Assembly: GCA_019096065.1 (NCBI GenBank)
Contig: JAGUCH010000004.1
Location: forward strand, 7,998,001-8,062,000
Source: Paracyclopina nana
Lineage: Eukaryota > Arthropoda > Copepoda > Cyclopoida > Cyclopettidae
Direction of reading: 5' to 3'
Length of the DNA stretch: 64,000 nucleotides
The first letter of the stretch is position 1, and every line of letters starts with the position of its first letter. The notes beneath the pieces were generated by a model, which saw nothing but the letters and a program-made list of their open reading frames with translations, was not told the DNA's origin and made no database searches. Made by a program: the position numbers and the translations under genes. Below are positions 36,445 through 47,841 of this stretch, one piece after another.

Positions 36445-36920
36445 TTTGTACATTTGTACTCTTTTGTATATTTTGTTCACTTTATAACATTTTGTATACT
36501 TTTGTATATTTTGCACTCTTTTGTATATTTTGCACTCTTTTGTACATTTTGTTCACTTTTGTACATTTTGTACATTTTGTACACTATTGTTCATTTTGTA
36601 CACTATTGTACAGTTCGTACACTATTGTACAAATTTAGTACACTATTGTATATTTTGTACACTATTGTACATTTAGTACAATATTATTCATTTTGTACAA
36701 TAATATTCATTTTGTACACATTTGTACATTTTGTTGACTTTTGTACATTTTGTACACTATTGTACATTTTGTACACTATTGTACATTTTGTACACTATTG
36801 TACATTTTGTGCACTATTGTACATTTTGTACACTATTGTACATTTTGTACACTATTGTACAATTTTGTACACTATTGAACAATTTGTACACATTCGAACA
36901 TTTTTGTACACTATTGTACA
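36445..36920. repeat. 20-bp minisatellite (TTGTACATTTTGTACACTAT)
   Basis: About 23 units. They share the TGTACA and ACATTTTGTAC words with the array at 35665 in inverted orientation. Confidence 0.95.
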
Positions 36921-37352
36921 CTTTTGAAAATAAGGTCTTTTTGAGGGTTTTTGCAGTTAAATGTTTCTAAAAGCATTTTGTATTGCTATACTAAGATTGG
37001 AGAGCCAATTTTAAATTCTTAACATTTTTGGTTTTTTGTGTTTTTTTTGTAACCTTTTATTGCCCCAGTGTGTCACACGCATGACTCTTACTTACTCATG
37101 CCTCAGTCTTCACTTGATTGTAAAGATATTTTGGTGGATAAGCTCAAATAATGTACTTTTCATGCTCAGCAGATAAAATGCCATGTTATTTGAAAAAGTG
37201 CACTTTTGCATGCACAAAAGACACCCATCAGGAAATCCAAGATTTTGTGGTCAGATTTACCACTAATTGTTTCACTTTTTGGCCCCCCCAAAAAACACTA
37301 AACCTTGAAATTTGGCCCTTTTTGAGCTCATTTTTTATTATCCAAGCATAAG

Positions 37353-37358
37353 TTTATT
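37353..37358 (-). terminator. poly(A) signal of the coiled-coil gene
   Basis: AATAAA on the - strand, 40 bp after the stop codon at 37398. Confidence 0.6.
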
Positions 37359-37397
37359 ATAAAATACGCATGAAAACATTGTATCTTATTTTAAAAA

Positions 37398-40282
37398 TTA
37401 AGGTTTTTCATGAATTATTACAATGTCAGGATTGTGATTTTTTGGCTTTGTCAGCTTCATTTGTTTTTCTTTCATTCTGCAAAGTTTTTCCTTCATTTTG
37501 TCAATCTGAAATTTAAAAATGTATTATACTATGAAAAATATTATGATTATTATTAGTACCGATTTCAGTCTTTCATTCAACTCTTCCACAATTGTCCCAT
37601 AATCAGACTTGAAAAAAGTTGACTTAAATTAGATTTTTCATTATTCTTATTTTGGCAAAAAAATATACCTTGAAGTCATCATCATTAAAAGGATCTTTGG
37701 TGATAAGCTCAGCTTCCAATCTCAATTCCAAATCCTATTTTTGAAAAAGTTGACGTAATCAAAAGTAATACAATAATGTCGTGTTAAAATCAACTTGCTT
37801 CAACGTAAATGTGAATCCTCTCATAATCCTCTTGTAAAAGTTTGTGCTCTCTTAGCAAAGCACCATGAACTTCTTCTAACCTTGCCAAATCAGCCTCAGT
37901 CAAAATGAGCCTCTGGAAGTGAACACAATTAAACGCTACCTCAAAAAACGTACCAATCAAGATAGAGTCTCGATGTACAGATTGTCCCATCATTCTCGAA
38001 GTAGATAAAGCTCAAGTAGTAAGAAATGATGGATCGGGCTCCAAGTCAATCTGACTGCGTAAAGCCTTAAGAAGTAAGCTAATGGAGTTTCTGGTTATAA
38101 ATGCCCAAGAAACAAAGGCATGATTTTTGAGAATGTTTATTTTCTCCAATACTGGTGGGACAATCTGAATTTTAAGGCCATGCTGTGCATGATTAGAGCT
38201 ACGGCCAAAATGGGACAACAATGGCCCAATTGGACAACTGCCAATATGTAACGAAATCTGGTGTCCCAATTAGATGAGACATCCCAGCTTTTTAAAAGAC
38301 CAATTAAGACAAATGTCACAAATTTGGCTAAAATCGCATTAAATTTCCCTTAAGCCCAAATAGTCAGTATCCAATGAAGACTAAATGTCCAATTGAAAGA
38401 ATTGATTGACTCAATTGGGCAAACGTCCAAAAGTCATATGTCCCATAAAGTCATATGTCCCATGAAGTCATATGTCCCATAAAGTCATATGTCCCATTAA
38501 GTCGTATGTCCCATTAAGTCGTATGTTCCATTAAGTCATATGTCTTATTAAGTCAATTGTCCAATTAAGTCATATGTTCCATTAAGTCAAATATTTCAAA
38601 TGAGCCCATGTCCCAAATGAGCCCATGTCCCAAATGAGCCCATGTCCCAAATGAGCCAATGTCCCAAATGAGCCAATGTCCCAAATGAGCCAATGTCCCA
38701 AATGAGCCAATGTCCCAAATGAGCCAATGTCCTAAATGAGCCATTGTCCCAAAATGAGCCAATATCCTAAATAAGCCCTTGTCCCAAATGAGCCTAAATC
38801 CTAGATGAGCATATGTCCCAAGTTGGCATTTGTCCCAATTGATCTTTAAGACTAAATGTCCCAACAAGACTTAAAAAGTCTATAGACTGAGGAAATGTCG
38901 TTTATCCTGACCTGTCTGGTTTCTAGAAGTTCATTTTCCAGCCATGTCACTTGATCCATTGCACTGGGCGGCAAGTTCAAGCATCGTGCAAAGCTGGATT
39001 GTAAAAGCATTCTCGAGTCTTGAGGAAATCCAGGAGAGTGTCGGCTCAATTGTAGGCAAGATTTGGGTCTTTCAGAAAATGGCGATTCCACAGTTCTCTC
39101 ACCTGCGCTGATCTGAAAATAAACAAATGCACACCAAAATTCAAAGATAAAAAGTAACTTCTCTTCAACTTGTATGCAAATTGTCCCACCATTAACCAAG
39201 AAAATGAGCATTCTTATTAGTAAAGTTAAACACTTTGTCCCATTTCGGCCTTGGCTCCCATGAGACACAGAGTGGCCTTTAGGTACAGATTGTCCCACCC
39301 TTATTTGAGAAAATATGCATTCAGATGAATCGAGCCAATGTTTCTTACACATTTAATTGTTTATGCCCTAGGATGTCAGCGCACACTTTTTGGGGCTTGA
39401 CGCACTAAGCTCGACTTGGATCTTGATCCGTCATATACTCTATGAAAAGTGGGACAATCTGTATAATGGGACGCTTTGCAGATTCATGCGATATTTGATC
39501 TAGCGTTCAATCATGTTTTTGTTTACAGTCTCATTTTGACTGAGGCTGATTTTGCAAATTGAGAATAAGTTTATGCTGCTTCACTATGATGCGACAAACT
39601 TTTACAATAGGATTAAGAGAGGATTCATATTTCTGTCCAAGCTCGAATATTTGTGGGACAATCTGTACAATTTTTTTTTTAAATAAATGGTACTCACACA
39701 ATCCAAGACTGATTTGAGTTCTTGAATAGTTTGTTGGTGTCCCATGCATTCTTCATTGTTGTTGTAAAACTCAGTTTGCTGCTTCATCAATTCTTCCTCG
39801 AGATCCACCAAAGCTTTGTCCCTTTCCACAATCTCCTGGATGGCTCCAGTTTTCCACTGCCTCAAACTGGCTATTTCTGCTCTTAACCCGTCAATCAGCT
39901 GTTTGTTGAAATCAGCTGTCCCAGTCTCATTTTCAGCCTCATTTTCCTCATCCTCATCTTGATCCTTGATGCTAATACTTGAAATATGAATGGACGAGGG
40001 ACCGGAATCCAAGTCAATCTCCTCGTTTTTTCCTGCAGGTTCCTCAGGTTTGGTAGGGTTAAGGTTTTGAGTGGGCGTTGAGGTTTGCACGGTTTTCTTG
40101 AGGTTGGCATTCTCCATTTGCAACCTTAGAATTTCCTCGCGTAGAACCAAGTTGGACCTACGCAAATCGTCGCACTGATCAACCAGATCGTGGTTGAAAC
40201 AAGCGAGTTGAAATTGCAAGTCATTGTTGTTGTCATGGTGTTCTTCATCTTCTTCTTTCTGAAAATTGTTGTTGTCAGCCAT
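37398..40282 (-). CDS. 373-aa coiled-coil protein, six exons, unrecognised
   Basis: Exons on the - strand: 40282-39698, 39112-38912, 37912-37799, 37734-37669, 37607-37560 and 37505-37398. All junctions are phase 0 and the total is 373 codons and a stop. The N-terminus is acidic (MADNNNFQKEEDEEHHDNN), followed by a heptad-rich helix (LRRSNLVLREEILRLQMEN), a Pro/acidic linker, a second helix (LIDGLRAEIASLRQW to QQTIQELKSVLDC), a Ser/Arg/Pro-rich linker encoded by exon 2, and a C-terminal coiled coil (LARLEEVHGALLREHKLLQ, then ELRLEAELITKD and IVEELNERLKS). The intron after exon 3 uses a GC donor (GCAAGT), the usual non-canonical type. The 999-bp intron after exon 2 contains the 17-19 bp array at 38430. 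The pattern suggests a scaffold or cytoskeletal protein; the LEExHxxLLREH segment recalls Girdin/Daple-type coiled coils, but that is weak. Gene structure is well supported, identity is not. Confidence 0.8.
38430..38850. repeat. intronic minisatellites: 19-bp AAGTCATATGTCCCATT type, then 17-bp AATGTCCCAAATGAGCC
   Basis: Two adjoining arrays sharing the TGTCCCA word: about eight units of AGTCATATGTCCCATTA, then about fourteen units of the 17-mer. Both lie in the second intron of the coiled-coil gene. Confidence 0.93.
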
Positions 40283-40379
40283 TTTCCCAGCTTTTTGAGT
40301 GAAAGCAGCTGATTTTGAGCAAAGTTGCCAAGAAATCTGACTAGAATTGAAGCGTGAAGGTTAATGAGGCTGAATTAAG

Positions 40380-41110
40380 GTCTACTCAGGTAGAGGAAAA
40401 AACTTGGATCTACTGGACATGATTAAGATCTACAAATATCAATTTGAAGGCCATCTAGACATAATTGAGAGCTTCATAAAAAAATGATGGCTAATTTGAT
40501 ATTATTACTGCTAATATTTAAATATCTGCCATAATTGAAGTCTACTTGACATAATTAAGGTCTACTAGACATAATTAATGTATACTAGACATAATTAAGG
40601 TCTACTAGACATAATTAAGGTCTACTAGACATAATTAAGGTCTACTAGACATAATTAAGGTCTACTAGAAATAATTAAGATCTACTAGACATAATTAAGG
40701 TCTACTAGACATAATTTAGGTCTACTAGACATATTTAAGGTCTACTAGACATAATTTAGGTCTACTAGACATAATTAAGGTCTACTAGACATAATTAAGG
40801 TGTATTAGACATAATTAAGGTCTACTTGACATAATTAAGACGTTAAGGTCTACTAGACATAGGCTCAGTCTCTTCTGAAGATTTCATAGTGGCATTGCCA
40901 CGGTCATTATCTATTCTTATGTAGCTCCATCCCAACCTACTCAGTACATAAGAAACGATAATGACCGTGGCTGGGTCACTATGAAATCTCCAGAAGAGAC
41001 TAAGCCATTTTTAAGGTCTACTTGACATAATTAAGACGTTAAGTTCTACATTTCATTAACGTCTACCTTGCATTAAAGTCCTCATTACATTAAGGTCTAC
41101 CTTGCATTAA
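40380..41110. repeat. 20-bp minisatellite (TCTACTAGACATAATTAAGG)
   Basis: About twenty units at 40540-40860, interrupted by a fold-back element at 40862-41006 and continuing as variants with TTGCATTAAGGTCTACC. Confidence 0.93.
40862..41006. mobile_element. 145-bp fold-back element
   Basis: Almost the whole insert is one inverted repeat. The left arm starts GGCTCAGTCTCTTCTGAAG; the right arm, read on the other strand, starts GGCTTAGTCTCTTCTGGAG. Both continue through ATTTCATAGTG and CCACGGTCATTATC to TTCTTATGTA around a loop of about 25 bp. The 20-bp array lies on both sides. Target duplication is at most AT and is uncertain. Confidence 0.7.
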
Positions 41111-41112
41111 TG

Positions 41113-41260
41113 CTCTGTTCATCTACTAACTCCTTAAGGAATCGGAACGCGAAATTCCTTTGCGCAAAGGAATTCTCAGTACATAAACTAGCTGCGTAGA
41201 GTTGTCATTCTGCATGGTTTCGACATTATGCATTCCTTAAGGAACGGTAGATGAACAGAG
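41113..41260. mobile_element. 148-bp inverted-repeat element with CTCTGTTCATCTAC ends
   Basis: Left CTCTGTTCATCTAC and, 20 bp further, CCTTAAGGAA; the right end carries the same words inverted (TTCCTTAAGGAA, GTAGATGAACAGAG). It lies inside the GGTCTAC array. Flanks would rejoin as GCATTAAAGTCC, which also occurs at 41063, so any duplication is short or absent. Ends resemble the GGCCCTGTTCACCTG family. Confidence 0.6.
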
Positions 41261-41710
41261 TATAAGTCCTCCTTACATTAAGGTCTACCTTGCATTAAGG
41301 TCAACCTTACATTAGGGTCTACCTGACATTAAGGTCTACCTTAAAATTAAGGTCCACCTTAAAATTAAGGTCTACCTTAAAATTAAGGTCTACCTTAAAA
41401 TTAAGGTCTACCTTAAAATTAAGGTCTACCTTAAAATTAAGGTCTACCTTAAAATTAAGGTCTACCTTAAAATTAAGGTCTACCTTAAAATTAAGGTCTA
41501 CCTTAAAATTAAGGTCTACCTTAAAATTAAGGTCTACCTTAAAATTAAGGTCTACCTTAAAATTAAGGTCTACCTTAAAATTAAGGTCTACCTTAAAATT
41601 AAGGTCTACCATACATTAAGGTCTACCATACATTAAGGTCTACCATACATTAAGGTCTACTTAGCTCAATTGAGGTCTACAATACATAATTAAGGGTTGC
41701 AATTAAGGGT
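41261..41710. repeat. 18-bp minisatellite (TCTACCTTAAAATTAAGG)
   Basis: Sixteen near-perfect units at 41335-41610 with CATTAAGGTCTACC variants on both sides. TTAAAATTAA and the array word CCTTAAAATTAAGG are palindromic. The - strand VDLNFK ORF is a consequence of the 18-bp period. Confidence 0.95.
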
Positions 41711-42254
41711 CTACCTTACAGTTTGGTTAGTCATTGTTACCCGTCACTTTCGCTCAAAATGGGCCCAAACACGGCCCAAATAAGTTTGTAATTGTCGCCA
41801 TGAGGAAATGTGATGTTGAATTGGAATGCAATTGTGAGGCATGCCCATTTTTTAGGATGAGCCTCGCGCTGCACGTAAAATTGTATTATTTCGGTGGGAT
41901 TTCGTGACAGGTTCAAGTTCAGAGCTGCGATGATGACAACTTTTCATGGCTGGCACTCTCAAGATTTGCCATGACTAATTGCCTCAAACATCTTGTTAGA
42001 ATTTCCGACTTTTGTTCAGCCAATGACTCGACACTGACACTCACACACCTAGATACAGCTCAACCATGCTTCAGAGCAACATTCTTGGTCTGCATAAAAA
42101 AATGAAGTTGTTTGTTGGACATTTTTCAAAAATTAACAGATGAAGTGGGCGCTCTTGGGCAATTTGGGGCAAAATGGGCCTTTAGGGGCAAAGTCTCTTT
42201 TTGGGGGGAAGGGGAGCATTTTTTATGTCTTTTTTAGTAATTTTAGGGTAAATT
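41711..42254. other. no gene seen
   Basis: Unique sequence with somewhat higher G+C, but no supportable frame. Confidence 0.4.
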
Positions 42255-42610
42255 AGGCATTTTTGGGCTACATTGGGCTTTTGGTGGCGAAATTGGGCAA
42301 TATTGGTTTTTTGGGGGCGAAATTGGGCAATATTGGTTTTTTTGGGGGCGAAATTGGGCAATATTGGTTTTTTTGGGGGCGAAATTGGGCAATATTGGTT
42401 TTTTGGGGCGAAATTGGGCAATATTGGTTTTTTTGGGGCGAAATTGGGCAATATTGGTTTTTTTGGGGCGAAATTGGGCAATATTGGTTTTTTTGGGGCG
42501 AAATTGGGCTCTGCGGGGCAAATGGACTTTTGGAGGCAAAATTGGGCTTTTGGGGGCAAAATTGGGCTCTGTGTAGCATATTGGGCTTTTTGGGGGTAAC
42601 ATTAGGCGTT
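42255..42610. repeat. 30-bp minisatellite (GGCGAAATTGGGCAATATTGG core)
   Basis: About eight units of 29-31 bp, each a GGCGAAATTGGGCAATATT word plus a G- and T-run of variable length; degenerate GGGC words continue to 42860. All six frames stay open across it. Confidence 0.93.
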
Positions 42611-43594
42611 ATGGCTAGCAGATTGGGCTCTTTTGAGCAACACTTGAATTTTTGTTGAAAAACAGCTCAAAAAGTAGCTAGTTTTTGTTTTCTTTATGTA
42701 TTAGTCATTTTACGTATTTTTGGCAGAATGGGTTAATTGGGCAAAATGGGCTGTATGTTGGGGGCAAATGTAGTTGATTTTTCCCTAAAAAGAGGGTATT
42801 TTTGGCTCATTTGTAATACACGTTGTGCACTTTTGGAATTATAGGGCAAAGTGGGCTTTTTGGGTCGAAATGTGTGACGACTGGTAAAAGTGGTCATTTT
42901 GTTGCTAAAAAATCTTTTTCTCCCCAATAAAGCCAAGTGCACTCAACCTAAAGCTTAAAAAGAACTAATATTTTGGAAAAAAGCCTTTCTGGTTGGAATT
43001 GGAAAAACCAGTGGATTTTTCTGGAAAGAGACAAAAAATAATGTTTGGAGCCAAAAATAGTGGAGGTTTTTCAGAAAATGCCACTTTGACCCCACATCCA
43101 TCAATGGTGAACTTGAACTTGTTTTTGCATCGATCAAAATCAATCATTTTGCAAATTTCTGGTAACTCTGCTGTTAACGAGTAGCTTCTTCTTCCTGATG
43201 CTCAATTTTTGTAATTCACTACTTCGTCCTTAAAATGTAAATTAATCAATGACTTGAGGGCGTTTTTTATTATGCCCGACAAAAGAATAATGCGACAGCG
43301 TTGCCAGATTGAGCTTTTTTGGTTGCCTCCAAAAACGCAAATTGGAGTCCATAAATCAAGCTGAATTAATTGAATCAGGGGGTGACATGACATGAGCTAA
43401 CAATTTGGCTTTTTCCTGACAATTTTGGCTGATTTCATGGTACAGAGTTACCAGAGTTTTATGAAAGAAGAGATGAAACAAGTTTGGCTTGGTTTGGATG
43501 CTACCAAATAAGAGACAATTCAACAACAGTGCATGCATGAAATTGATTTTTCGGTGCACAGCGGGGCTCACATGGCTCTAAAAAAACTCACCTC
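42611..43594. other. no gene seen
   Basis: Unique sequence; 60-70-codon frames overlap on both strands near 42960-43180 without splice support. Confidence 0.4.
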
Positions 43595-43930
43595 AGAAAA
43601 TATGTGCACCAAGTATTTGAGTACTCAAAGTTTTTTATGTTTTGAAGCCCAGAATTTTGGTACTAAAGTGACATATATCTGTACTTAAAGTGAGTTTTTT
43701 TTCTGTGAACTAAGTCATTTGTGTACTCTGTTTTTTGTGTACTCGAGCCAAACATTTGTGTACTCATAGTAAGTTTTTTTCTGCATGTGAACTAAATCCA
43801 AACATTTGTGTACTCAAGCCAAGTTTTAGTGAACTCAATTTATTTTGTATTTGTTTAATTATGTTCAATCATGGATTCACTTAGGTTGAACTTTTTTAAA
43901 TGATAAACTTAGTATTTGTGAACTTAAAGG
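43595..43930. repeat. diverged repeat TTTGTGTACTCAAGCC
   Basis: Irregularly spaced TGTGTACTC and AAGTTTT words, with a unit near 40 bp in the middle. Confidence 0.6.
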
Positions 43931-45176
43931 TAACTGGTTGTGAACTCTCCTTTTTTGGCCTAATTTTGCGCTCCACAGGCCAAATTGAACAAATATGCCT
44001 TCTTTTTGCTGCTGATGTTGCCACAGTGTGATCTGATATGATAATGGTGCTTCGGTTTATGCCCCAAGCTCAGCATTCAGTCAAGGTTAATCCTTTGGAT
44101 GATCATGAAGAAGAAGATGCTGCCAGCCAAAATACTATAATTAAATAATTTAACATTTATTGCCACCTGTCAAAATCCATGCCAAAAAAATTAAAGTTGG
44201 TAATTACAAAGAAGGCTTTTGCAGCACATACCTGATTATTCTTCAGAATGTAAACTTTGGAAATCAATGTCAAGGTTCGACAGTCAATTTCACCAAAGTG
44301 ACGCTGCGTCACTTTGCGTCACTTATCTTCTTTGAATAATCACCGAAGCAAAAAGTCACTTTGATAACACACAAACTTTGCATCATCTCATCTTCTTCGC
44401 CTATTTTAATACGCATCCATTTAATAAGTTAAAAAAACAATATATCACAATTTTTTTGTAATCAATTGTTTTTCACCCTGATTTTCTTTTTTATGCTGAC
44501 AATTTTTTTGGCATGCTAGCAATTTGGAAAAAATCCATCTTTTGCCCTATGTCATTTGAACTGTGATGGAATCCCTTGAAATTGATAAGTAAGCAAAGAG
44601 ATTTGTATGGGCCCAAAATTAATCTCGATGAAAAGCAATAAGGAACAAAAAAATTGAAATAGATTATTTATTAAAATTGAAGACGAACGTGGACGTTCAT
44701 TGAAATTACGATCCAATATACAGTAAAAATGTGTGTACATACATACCATTTGTGTCAAAGGTCACCGAATTATAATAACAATTCCAGTTAAAAAAGGTCA
44801 ATCTCTGTTTTCATTATGTATGCCATTTATTTTGAATCTGATGAAGCAGAAAGTTTTCATTTGTCATTGTTTCACCTTGCTGAACTTTTGAGCTTGTTTT
44901 AAGTAGATTTTCATTCCACGTAGACAAATTAATCACAACTTCTCATTATTCAACTTGCCAGGCATACACCAAGTTACTCAATTTCAAAGTCATTGCTTTG
45001 AAGAAGTGGCCCACTGGTGCTCTATTTTAGAATACACATTGTGGCATAAAATAATTTGGGAAAACTTGATTTCTGCCATGAAGAAAAACTGCCAATAATG
45101 ACAATGTTTTGAATAGAACAATAATTAACTCAAATTGCCAAACATGGCTCAAAATATTTCGGATGCCTATACCAGG
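43931..45176. other. no supported gene
   Basis: AT-rich. Contains a near-perfect 21-bp palindrome at 44295-44315 (AAAGTGACGC arms) followed by a third GCGTCACTT. A short frame at about 44037 (MVLRFMPQAQHSVKVN, then acidic) has an acceptor-like CCACAG upstream but is too short to call. Confidence 0.4.
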
Positions 45177-45577
45177 AACTACAAACAGAACGCACGCAAA
45201 ACTACAAATAACGGACGCGCACATGGATCTACAAAACTTTTTTTTATTATACCAACCGCACATGGACCTACACTGACCCCACTAAGTGTTTGACATCGCT
45301 TGGCCAAGTTAATAAAAGGGGCTGGCAAATGAGTCACTATGATTTGACACAAATGAGGCATTGCTTTTTTTGACTATAGGCCTACCCGATTTTTTTTGCT
45401 CAGCTCTTCAGGGGCCCCATGGGGTCGCCAAAACACCAAGGATTTTTTCTCTGCGTGGCCGGGAAGTGCCTCAAATTGAGGATTTTTATCCGCCTTGCCA
45501 TCCGCCATTTCGCGAATTTTTTTTTATCCCGGAGTTTTAATTTTTCCGTCAAATTGCCGCGCGTTAATTGCCAACTG

Positions 45578-45646
45578 TGACGTCACGTAAGCTCAAAAAA
45601 AACAAACAGCAACAGCTGCAATGTGCGGCTTGTGCGCACTGCGCAG
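45578..45646. promoter_or_regulatory. promoter-like motifs: TGACGTCA and TGCGCACTGCGCA
   Basis: A consensus CRE octamer TGACGTCA (45578-45585) and paired TGCGCA words (45633-45645, reminiscent of NRF-1 sites) lie in a CpG-rich patch 200-260 bp before the first intron-like sequence of the left arm. Function is inferred. Confidence 0.4.
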
Positions 45647-45839
45647 AATTGGAGGCTCAAATGTCTGAGACTTTTTGGTGATAATTACTGGAAAAAATGA
45701 GCTAAGATAAAACCGGGCCGAATTTCCCGAGATTTTCGGGCCATAACCCGGGCTTAACTGCCGGGAAAAGGAGCCAAGCATTGCCGAGGAAACGCGCAGG
45801 ATTCCCGTGAAAAAGAGGCCACGATTCCTGTGAACAAAG

Positions 45840-46446
45840 GTAAAGTTACTCTTAATTCTTTGTTTGAAATATTCAAAAAAGGATATTTTCAGAGCTCGTT
45901 CAGTGAAGTTAAGCAAAAAAGCCAGAGCTTCCATTAAAATGAGATTCGGCCGTCAAAGCAGCCTCATATTCCTAGACAAGAAGCCTCGGATTCGGCCATC
46001 AAAGCAGCCTCATATTCCTAGACAAGAAGCCTCGGATTCGGCCGTCAAAGCAGCCTCAACATTCACAGTCTGAAAGCCACGGATTTGGCCGTCAAAAAGC
46101 CTCGGATTCGGCCGTCAAAAAGCCTCGGATTCGGCCGTCAAATAACCTCGGATTCGGCCGTCAAAAAACCTCGAATTCGGCCGTTAAAGCAGCCTCAACA
46201 TTCACAGTGTAAAAGCCTCGGATTCGGCCGTCAAAGCAGCCTCAACATTCAGTCAAAAAAAAGCCTTGGAAGATTGCCATGGAAACAATCCATGAGAAAT
46301 TGGCTAAATTCTGGAGGAAAACGGGCCGTAATTCACAAAAAAAAGGCGCCGGAACTTAAAGGAGCCTAGATGCCAAATTCAAAGAGAAAAAGGTAAAATT
46401 ACCCTTATTTCTTTGCTTGAGATATAAAAAAAAAAGATATTTTCAG
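45840..46446 (+). other. exon flanked by two near-identical short introns
   Basis: 45840-45892 and 46393-46446 both run from GTAAA(G/A)TTAC to GATATTTTCAG, are 53 and 54 bp long and align at roughly 85% identity, including the CTTATTTCTTTG-like centre. The 500-bp exon between them has no single open frame, so the transcript may be non-coding or decayed. The second intron leads straight into the 174-bp repeat. Confidence 0.5.
45935..46260. repeat. repeat AGCCTCGGATTCGGCCGTCAA
   Basis: Units of about 21 bp (GCCTCGGATTCGGCCGTCAA) and longer ones of about 60 bp containing AGCAGCCTCAACATTCACAG alternate across the exon-like stretch; G+C is much higher than in the flanks. Confidence 0.85.
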
Positions 46447-47111
46447 CGCCAGTTCTGTGTTAAATTGAAGGCGTGGCCAGGTATGGCTGCAAACCCTTCG
46501 ACATGATACCCAGTCATCAGCCAACATTGTGGAGGCCAAGGATATTTGATGGGCCACGCCTACGGCCTCACAAGCACCCCTCACCTCGGCTGCCTGTACT
46601 ATGGAGTACAGTGGAAACGCAAGACCTTCAATATGACACGAGGGAGGGGCCGAGGCGTGGCTGCTAACCCATGGACTAGTTCACCAGACCTCAGCCAAAA
46701 TTCTGATGGCCAAGGATATTTGATGGGCCACGCCTACGGCCCCACAAGCACCCCTCACCTCGGCTGCCTGTACTATGGAGTACAGTGGAAACGCAAGACC
46801 TTCAATATGACACGAGGGAGGGGCCGAGGCGTGGCTGCTAACCCATGGACTAGTTCACCAGACCTCAGCCAAAATTCTGATGGCCAAGGATTTTTGATGG
46901 GCCACGCCTACGGCCCCACAAGCACCCCTCACCTCGGCTGCCTGTACTATGGAGTACAGTGGAAACGCAAGACCTTCAATATGACACGAGGGAGGGGCCG
47001 AGGCGTGGCTGCTAACCCATGGACTAGTTCACCAGACCTCAGCCAAAATTCTGATGGCCAAGGATTTTTGATGGGCCACGCCTACGGCCCCACAAGCACC
47101 CCTCACCTCGG

Positions 47112-47841
47112 CCAGGACTGCATACCCAACCTTCAAATACTCCCAAAACAAGATCATATCAGAATACATAAATTAGTAAACAAAGCATTATTCATAAAGA
47201 TTTGCTGCACATAAACAATCTGAACAATCTGAACATTCTGAACATTCTGAACATTCAGAACATTCTGAACAATCCGAACATTCTGAACAATCCGAACAAT
47301 CTGAACAATCTGAACATTCTGAACAATCTGAACATTCTGAACATTGTGAACAATCCGAACATTCTGAAAAATCCGAACAATCTGAACAATCTGAACAATC
47401 CGAACATTCTGAACAATCCGAACATTCTGAACAATCAGAACAATCCAAACATTCTGAACAATCCGAACATTATGAACAATCTAAACAATCCGAACATTCT
47501 GAACAATCTGAACATTCTGAACAATCCGAGCATTCTGAACAATCCGAACAATCTGAACATTCTGAACATTCTGAACATTCTGAACATTCTGAACAATCTG
47601 AACATTCTGTACAATCCGAACAATCTGAACAATCCGAACATTCTGAACAATCTGAACATTCTGAACAATCTGAACATTCTGAACAATCTGAACAATCCGA
47701 ACATGTTCAGTTTGTTCAGAATGTTCAGATTGTTCAGATTGTTCAGAATGTTCATAATTCATTAATGCTTTGTTTACTAATTTATGTATTCTTTTATGAT
47801 CTTGTTTTGGGAGTATTTGAAGGTTGGGTATGCAGTCCTAG
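47112..47841. mobile_element. 730-bp fold-back element inside the 174-bp array
   Basis: Ends are inverted repeats of about 90 bp, nearly perfect: CCAGGACTGCATACCCAACC on the left and CTAGGACTGCATACCCAACC on the reverse of the right. Each arm continues through CTTCAAATACTCCCAAAACA to AAACAAAGCATTA. The loop is a 9-bp minisatellite. The 174-bp array continues on both sides with CCCTCACCTCGG (12 bp) present at both junctions (47100-47111, 47842-47853), which would be an unusually long target duplication. Confidence 0.8.
47211..47712. repeat. 9-bp minisatellite (GAACATTCT / GAACAATCC)
   Basis: About 55 units of a 9-bp word forming the loop of the fold-back element. From 47704 the strand flips (TTCAGAATG...), showing the right arm also captured array units in inverted orientation. 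NILN/NNPN-type ORFs are read-throughs. Confidence 0.95.
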
